The notes below the pieces were generated by a model that saw nothing but the letters and a program-made list of their open reading frames with translations, was not told the DNA's origin and made no database searches. This document shows, piece by piece, positions 60,145 to 64,000 of a stretch of 64,000 bases of DNA (the stretch's first letter is position 1; every line of letters begins with the position of its first letter). A program made the translations under genes and the position numbers. Source of the DNA: Mesoterricola silvestris (GTDB lineage: Bacteria; Acidobacteriota; Holophagae; Holophagales; Holophagaceae); the NCBI RefSeq assembly GCF_030295405.1, contig NZ_AP027080.1, positions 1,240,001 to 1,304,000 of the forward strand. Reading direction: 5' to 3'.

Positions 60145-61281
60145 ATGTCCTATCGGATTTCCACAGCCCTCCTCCTACCGGCGATGCTCGTCGCCCAGGC
60201 CCCGGCGGAGGACACCTCGGCGCTGGTCGCCACGTACACCGCCGTCGTCAAGAACTACGCCGCCCACCTCAAGGAGGGCAAGGCCGCCAAGACCCGCCTT
60301 CCCATGGACGCCACGCCCGAAGGCCTTTCGGTGCTCATCGCCCACGAGACCCGCCCCGGGGTGCGCCAGCTCCTGCTCCAGGCCCGCTACTTCATGCTCC
60401 GGTCCCAGGCGGCGGAGTCCGGCAAGCTGCCCGACAACCTGGCCAACTTCCAGTTCACCCTTACCACCAGCTCCATGCTCGAACTGGCCGGTCAGATGAC
60501 GCCCGATTCCCCCGCCCTGGACCTGGTGGCGGCGGTGGATCCCGAATTCCTGGGCTGGATCGCCTGGCATGCCAGCGGGGGCGGGTACGTCAAGCAGACC
60601 GAGGCCCAGGCCGCCACCAAGGCCTTCGCCTTCTTCGACCAGGTCTTCGAGAAGCACCCCAGCCGCGCCGTGAAGCTCCTGGCGCTGGAGTCCTCCATCG
60701 AGCTGTCCTCCCGGCCCCGCATGATCGCCGAGGTGCGCAAGGGCGTGGCCCGGCTCCAGGCCTTCGAGCCCGCCTCCCCCGCCATCGCCAAATGGAACGC
60801 CTGGCTCGTCAAGGCCGAGGTGGAGGACAAGATCGCGCCCAAGGCCGGCAATCCCATGCCCGCCTTCAAGGTCACGGAACTGGGCAAGGGCGGCAAGGTC
60901 CTGGGCCCCGCCACCTTCAAGGGCAAGTACTGGATCCTGGATTTCTGGGCCACCTGGTGCGGCCCCTGCAAGGGGGAGCTGCCCTTCGTGCACAAGGCCT
61001 ACGCCAAGTACCACGACGCGGGCCTGGAGATCCTCAGCGTGTCCAGCGACAAGAAGGTGGGGGACATCGCCGCCTTCCGCAGGAACCCCGCCACGCCCAT
61101 GCCCTGGCACCACGCCTTTCCCGAGGGCAAGGAGCGGGAGGCCCTCATGAACCTCTTCCAGGTGAGGGGCATCCCCCACGTGATCCTGGTGGGCCCCGAC
61201 GGGAAGATCATCACCGTCAATGACGGGCTTCGGGGCGAGGACCTGGACCGGACCCTAGGCAAGCTCCTCAAGACCAAGTAG
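60145..61281 (+). CDS. TlpA-like thioredoxin-fold protein with N-terminal helical domain
   Basis: The 378-residue exported protein has signal peptide SYRISTALLLPAMLVAQAP. A helical N-terminal domain of about 230 residues has no recognised family. The C-terminal thioredoxin/AhpC-TSA-like domain (about 240-378) contains the redox motif WATWCGPCK, the cis-Pro loop RGIPHVILVGPDGKI and KGKYWILDFWAT. It probably reduces or maintains periplasmic disulfides. Similar proteins often sit beside TonB receptors in Bacteroidota and Acidobacteriota. ATG 60145 gives a clean signal peptide; the frame extends upstream through the terminator hairpin and is rejected there. Confidence 0.9.
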   Translation: MSYRISTALLLPAMLVAQAPAEDTSALVATYTAVVKNYAAHLKEGKAAKTRLPMDATPEGLSVLIAHETRPGVRQLLLQARYFMLRSQAAESGKLPDNLANFQFTLTTSSMLELAGQMTPDSPALDLVAAVDPEFLGWIAWHASGGGYVKQTEAQAATKAFAFFDQVFEKHPSRAVKLLALESSIELSSRPRMIAEVRKGVARLQAFEPASPAIAKWNAWLVKAEVEDKIAPKAGNPMPAFKVTELGKGGKVLGPATFKGKYWILDFWATWCGPCKGELPFVHKAYAKYHDAGLEILSVSSDKKVGDIAAFRRNPATPMPWHHAFPEGKEREALMNLFQVRGIPHVILVGPDGKIITVNDGLRGEDLDRTLGKLLKTK

Positions 61282-61291
61282 GGTTCCATCC

Positions 61292-62923
61292 ATGCCCTTT
61301 GTCCAGATCGCCCGGGCACGTCCCGGCACCCGGCGCCTGCGCGCGGCCCTCCGGATCCTTCCGGGGCCGCGCGGGTCCGTGTGGCCCCTGCTGGTGGCCT
61401 GGGCCGTCATTTGTGCGGCCCTGGCGGCACTGCCGGCGTGGTGGCTCTCCGACTGGAAGGATCTGACGCTCGACCGGTGGTTCAGCGCCACCCACACCCA
61501 GGCGGCCCGGCTCACCCAGGAATGGGAGCACTGGACGGTCGGCGTGCCCGACTTCACCACCGGCGACGAACCCGCCATGCGCGCCTGGCTGGCCCGGGAG
61601 GCCCTGGTCACGGCCCTGGTGGATTCGGACACGGGCCGGGTGTGGCTCCGGGAGGGCGACCGCCTCCGGCCGTCCACGGATCCCGAGGCCACCCGGGAGC
61701 CGGCGGACTGGGCCCGCAGGGCCCTGGAACTGGCCCCCGTCTGGACGCCGCGGGGGGCCCGGGCCGTGGCCAGCCGCAGGGGCCTCGTGGCGGACGCCGG
61801 CACCTGGTGGCTGGTGGGCGCGGTGGACCCCCTGAACCGGGAGCGCTGCTCCATCGTGGCCTTCCATGGCAAATGGTGCCTCATCAAGGCCTGGGTGCCC
61901 GGCAGCCCCGAGGTGGAGCGGTGGCTGCAAGGCACCCTGAAGCCCGGCGCCGCGTACCGGTTCGGAATGGTTTCGGGCTTCAAGAACAGCGGGAACCTGA
62001 AGCGGCCGCGCACCTTCTCCAGCTTCCGGCGCGCCTGCAAGGGCGATGGGGAGGACCGGCTGGAGTTCACCTGCCCGGACACGGCCCCTTTCCGGGTGGA
62101 CAAGGAACTGAGCCAATCCTTCGGGGGCATGTGGTACGCCGTGCTCCAGATGGCCCCGGAAACCTACCGGGCCTTCTGGAAGGCCTACCTCCTGCGCGGC
62201 CTGGCGGCCTGGAGCGCCTACGCCCTCCTGGTCCTGTCCAGCGGCCTCGCCGTGGCCCTGGTGATCCTGGGCCGCAACCGGGAGCGCCTCCTCGCGGACC
62301 GCCTGGCCTCCCTCACCCACAGCCTCAAGACCCCCCTGGCCGTCCTGAAGCTGCGCTGCGACACGGTCCTCAACCCCGACCTGTCCCGGGACATGCAGGA
62401 GGCGCGCCTCCTGGAGATCCGCGGCGAGGTGGACCACCTGGTGCGGTCCATCGAAGGCGGGCTGGAGGAGATGCGCGACCGCTACTCCGAAGGGGTCCAG
62501 GACCGGGTGGACGCGGCCTTCTTCGAGCGCATGGACGAGGACCTCACCCCCGCCTTCGAGGCCCAGGGAAGGGTCCTGGAGGTGTACGGCGCCGAGGTGG
62601 GCCTCCGCTGCAGCGCCAGCGCCCTGCGGGCCGCCCTGGACACCCTCGTGGAGAACGCCCTGGTCCACGGCCGGGGCCGGGTGGTGGTGAAGGCCTCCCG
62701 GGCGGAAGGCGGGGTGCGGGTGGACGTGACGGACGAAGGGGAGGGCATTCCCCCGGCCGTGCTGGAGGGCCTGGGCCGGCGCGCCCCGGCCTGTCCCGCT
62801 CCGGGCCCGGGCCGGGGCATGGGCTTGCTGGTGCTGGGCCAGGTGGCCCGGCAGGAGGGATGGGGCCTGGCCTTCGGCAGGGAGGACGCGGGGTTCACGG
62901 CGCGGCTGGAGCTTCCCGGCTGA
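61292..62923 (+). CDS. Membrane sensor histidine kinase
   Basis: A 543-residue kinase. A basic N-terminus is followed by a membrane helix (about 30-50). A large periplasmic domain (about 55-295) contains two Cys pairs and has no recognised family. A second helix (about 305-325) precedes His343 in SLTHSLKTPLAVLKL, a helical dimerisation region, N box LVENALVHGRG, G1 DEGEGIPP and G2 GRGMGLLVLG. The layout resembles PhoQ-like kinases. It follows the TlpA-like gene by 10 bp and is the probable partner of the OmpR-type regulator at 56174. Confidence 0.92.
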   Translation: MPFVQIARARPGTRRLRAALRILPGPRGSVWPLLVAWAVICAALAALPAWWLSDWKDLTLDRWFSATHTQAARLTQEWEHWTVGVPDFTTGDEPAMRAWLAREALVTALVDSDTGRVWLREGDRLRPSTDPEATREPADWARRALELAPVWTPRGARAVASRRGLVADAGTWWLVGAVDPLNRERCSIVAFHGKWCLIKAWVPGSPEVERWLQGTLKPGAAYRFGMVSGFKNSGNLKRPRTFSSFRRACKGDGEDRLEFTCPDTAPFRVDKELSQSFGGMWYAVLQMAPETYRAFWKAYLLRGLAAWSAYALLVLSSGLAVALVILGRNRERLLADRLASLTHSLKTPLAVLKLRCDTVLNPDLSRDMQEARLLEIRGEVDHLVRSIEGGLEEMRDRYSEGVQDRVDAAFFERMDEDLTPAFEAQGRVLEVYGAEVGLRCSASALRAALDTLVENALVHGRGRVVVKASRAEGGVRVDVTDEGEGIPPAVLEGLGRRAPACPAPGPGRGMGLLVLGQVARQEGWGLAFGREDAGFTARLELPG

Positions 62924-63054
62924 GGCCTGGGCCTGACATTTCCTGACAATCCTCGGACGATACCCCCGGGGCCGAACCGGGTCCAAGGCTCTGTGAACCA
63001 CGCGGCAGGATTCCCCTTCCGGGAACCCCGCCCGGGAGACCGGAGGACCTACCC

Positions 63055-63285
63055 ATGCGAAACCCGCACAACCTTCTCCTTTCCACCCTCGTCCTGCTGG
63101 CCGTAACCGTGCAGCCGGCCCTGGCCGCCTCGCGGACCGTGACCCGGTCCGTCACCGGGCCCAACGGGAGGACCGCGAGCCGTTCCCGCACCGTGACGCG
63201 GGATGCCGGAAGCCGAACGGTGACCACCACCGCCACGGGACCCAACGGCACCACGGTGAGCCGGTCCCGGACGATCCGGCGCTAG
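63055..63285 (+). CDS. Tiny secreted protein made of two 23-residue repeats
   Basis: A 76-residue protein with a clear signal peptide (LLLSTLVLLAVTVQPALAA). The mature part is two near-identical repeats, residues 27-49 and 54-76, sharing RTVT, TGPNG and SRSRT, joined by DAGS. It is basic (Arg-rich) with Thr/Ser-rich beta-like periodicity. No function is known. A good GGAGG site precedes it, and it ends 1 bp before the next start, so it may be co-expressed with the beta-lactamase-like gene. Confidence 0.75.
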   Translation: MRNPHNLLLSTLVLLAVTVQPALAASRTVTRSVTGPNGRTASRSRTVTRDAGSRTVTTTATGPNGTTVSRSRTIRR

Positions 63286-63286
63286 C

Positions 63287-64000
63287 ATGGGCGGGCATCG
63301 GGCGAAGCGCGCGGGGGCCGGGATCGCGCTCCTGCTGGTGGTGGGCCTTTCTGGCTGCCTGCGCGCCGTGCGGCGCGTGGCGGCCCAGGTGTCCACCCCG
63401 GACGTGGTGGTCAGCGGCGATCCCGGCCGGGTGCCGGCCGGGGTCCGGGAGGCGCTGGCGGACGCCGTCAGGCGGGGCGCCAAGGGCGTCACGGCCATCG
63501 TCATGCGGGACGGGAAGGAACTGTTCCGGCTGGACGTGGGGAAGATCGACCCGGAGGCCCGGTATCCGGTGGCCTCGGCCTCGAAATGGATGACGGCCGC
63601 CCTGGTGATGACGGTGGTGGACGAGGGCCGGCTTTCCCTGGACGAGCCCATTGCGAACCACCTTCCGGAGTTCCAGGGCGAGAAGGGCCGCACGACGCTG
63701 CGCCATCTGCTGGCCCAGACCTCCGGCCAGGGCAGCCTGAAGGGCCGCGTGGACATCCGGCAGGATCCCCGGCTCACCCTGGCCGAGTCGGCCGCGGAGG
63801 TGGCACGGCTGCCCCTGGAGCACCCGCCGGGCGCGGTGTTCGCATACGGCGGGCCCGGCTTCCAGGTGGCGGGCGCGCTGGTGGAGAAGGTGACCGGCCG
63901 GCGGTGGGCGGACCTCTTCAGGGAACGGATCGCCGGGCCCCTGGGCATGGAACGCACGTCCTGGGAGCACCCGCCGGGCCGGGTGCCTTCGGGGCAGACC
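63287..64000 (+). CDS. Serine beta-lactamase-like hydrolase (lipoprotein), 3' part missing
   Basis: 238 visible codons. The lipoprotein signal (IALLLVVGLSGC) is followed by a class C beta-lactamase/penicillin-binding-protein-like fold with the SxxK motif SASKWM and DEPIANHLPEF. The Tyr motif region reads FAYGGPGFQVAG (Tyr-Gly-Gly instead of the common Tyr-x-Asn). Such enzymes are often esterases or D-aminopeptidases rather than true beta-lactamases. The KTG region lies beyond the window edge. The start ATG is 1 bp after the stop codon of the small repeat protein. Confidence 0.88.
   Translation, partial: MGGHRAKRAGAGIALLLVVGLSGCLRAVRRVAAQVSTPDVVVSGDPGRVPAGVREALADAVRRGAKGVTAIVMRDGKELFRLDVGKIDPEARYPVASASKWMTAALVMTVVDEGRLSLDEPIANHLPEFQGEKGRTTLRHLLAQTSGQGSLKGRVDIRQDPRLTLAESAAEVARLPLEHPPGAVFAYGGPGFQVAGALVEKVTGRRWADLFRERIAGPLGMERTSWEHPPGRVPSGQT

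Noticed and set aside
63287-64000. Reading the final gene as a true antibiotic-resistance beta-lactamase
   Set aside because: Only the SxxK motif and a non-standard Tyr-Gly-Gly are visible. The KTG region is outside the window, and many esterases and peptidases share this fold.

Overview
The window is very GC-rich, densely coding DNA from a Gram-negative bacterium. The best guess is Acidobacteriota, class Holophagae (Geothrix, Holophaga or Mesoterricola relatives). This is inferred from four things: an ADOP-type duplicated orphan permease, Oar-like TonB receptors with an N-terminal CarboxypepD_reg domain, tandem S46 dipeptidyl-peptidases, and the abundance of sensor kinases. No rRNA gene, integrase, transposase or CRISPR array is visible.

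Layout. 1-2951 (minus): hrcA-grpE-dnaK heat-shock operon, dnaK cut by the window edge. 3036-5572 (plus): a small envelope protein, then a class II aldolase overlapping mtnA, which looks like a methylthioadenosine salvage/DHAP-shunt pair. 5817-9912: a minus operon of sensor kinase, ECF sigma factor and cupin anti-sigma factor, divergent from a GAF kinase. 10440-14538: two tandem S46 peptidases. 14654-14855: tRNA-Lys and tRNA-Glu. 14896-17007: lrgAB-type holin-like genes divergent from a LysR regulator with two palindromic sites between them. 17266-20003: ADOP permease and an orphan antitoxin. 20108-24407: a copper-themed cluster (YHS-like metal protein, OprC-like copper receptor, RegB/RegA-type redox two-component system). 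24463-35972: a sensory block (DUF2795, CheB-CheR-PAS fusion, kinase-like protein without a phospho-acceptor His, envelope proteins, CHASE2 kinase, NtrC-type regulator, FecR protein, DUF4382 lipoprotein).

36195-55990 is a divergent beta-glucan utilisation locus. GH30, a clan GH-A glycosidase, a GH16 lipoprotein and an XylR-type LacI/AraC regulator lie on the minus strand. A 1151-residue binding lipoprotein, two small outer-membrane proteins, a TonB receptor, a GPH sugar:cation symporter, a GH17 enzyme and a 1134-residue cytoplasmic GH94-like protein lie on the plus strand. The simplest reading is surface cleavage of a beta-1,3/1,6-glucan, TonB-dependent uptake, symport into the cytoplasm and phosphorolysis there.

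56174-62923 holds an OmpR-type regulator, a second Oar-like TonB receptor, a TlpA-like thioredoxin protein and a histidine kinase. The window ends with a tiny secreted repeat protein and a truncated serine beta-lactamase-like lipoprotein.

Non-coding structure is rich. A dispersed palindrome of about 150 bp occurs twice, both times between convergent genes. A 429-bp gene-free block is bounded by 22-bp inverted repeats. A 143-bp inverted-repeat element follows the phosphorylase candidate.
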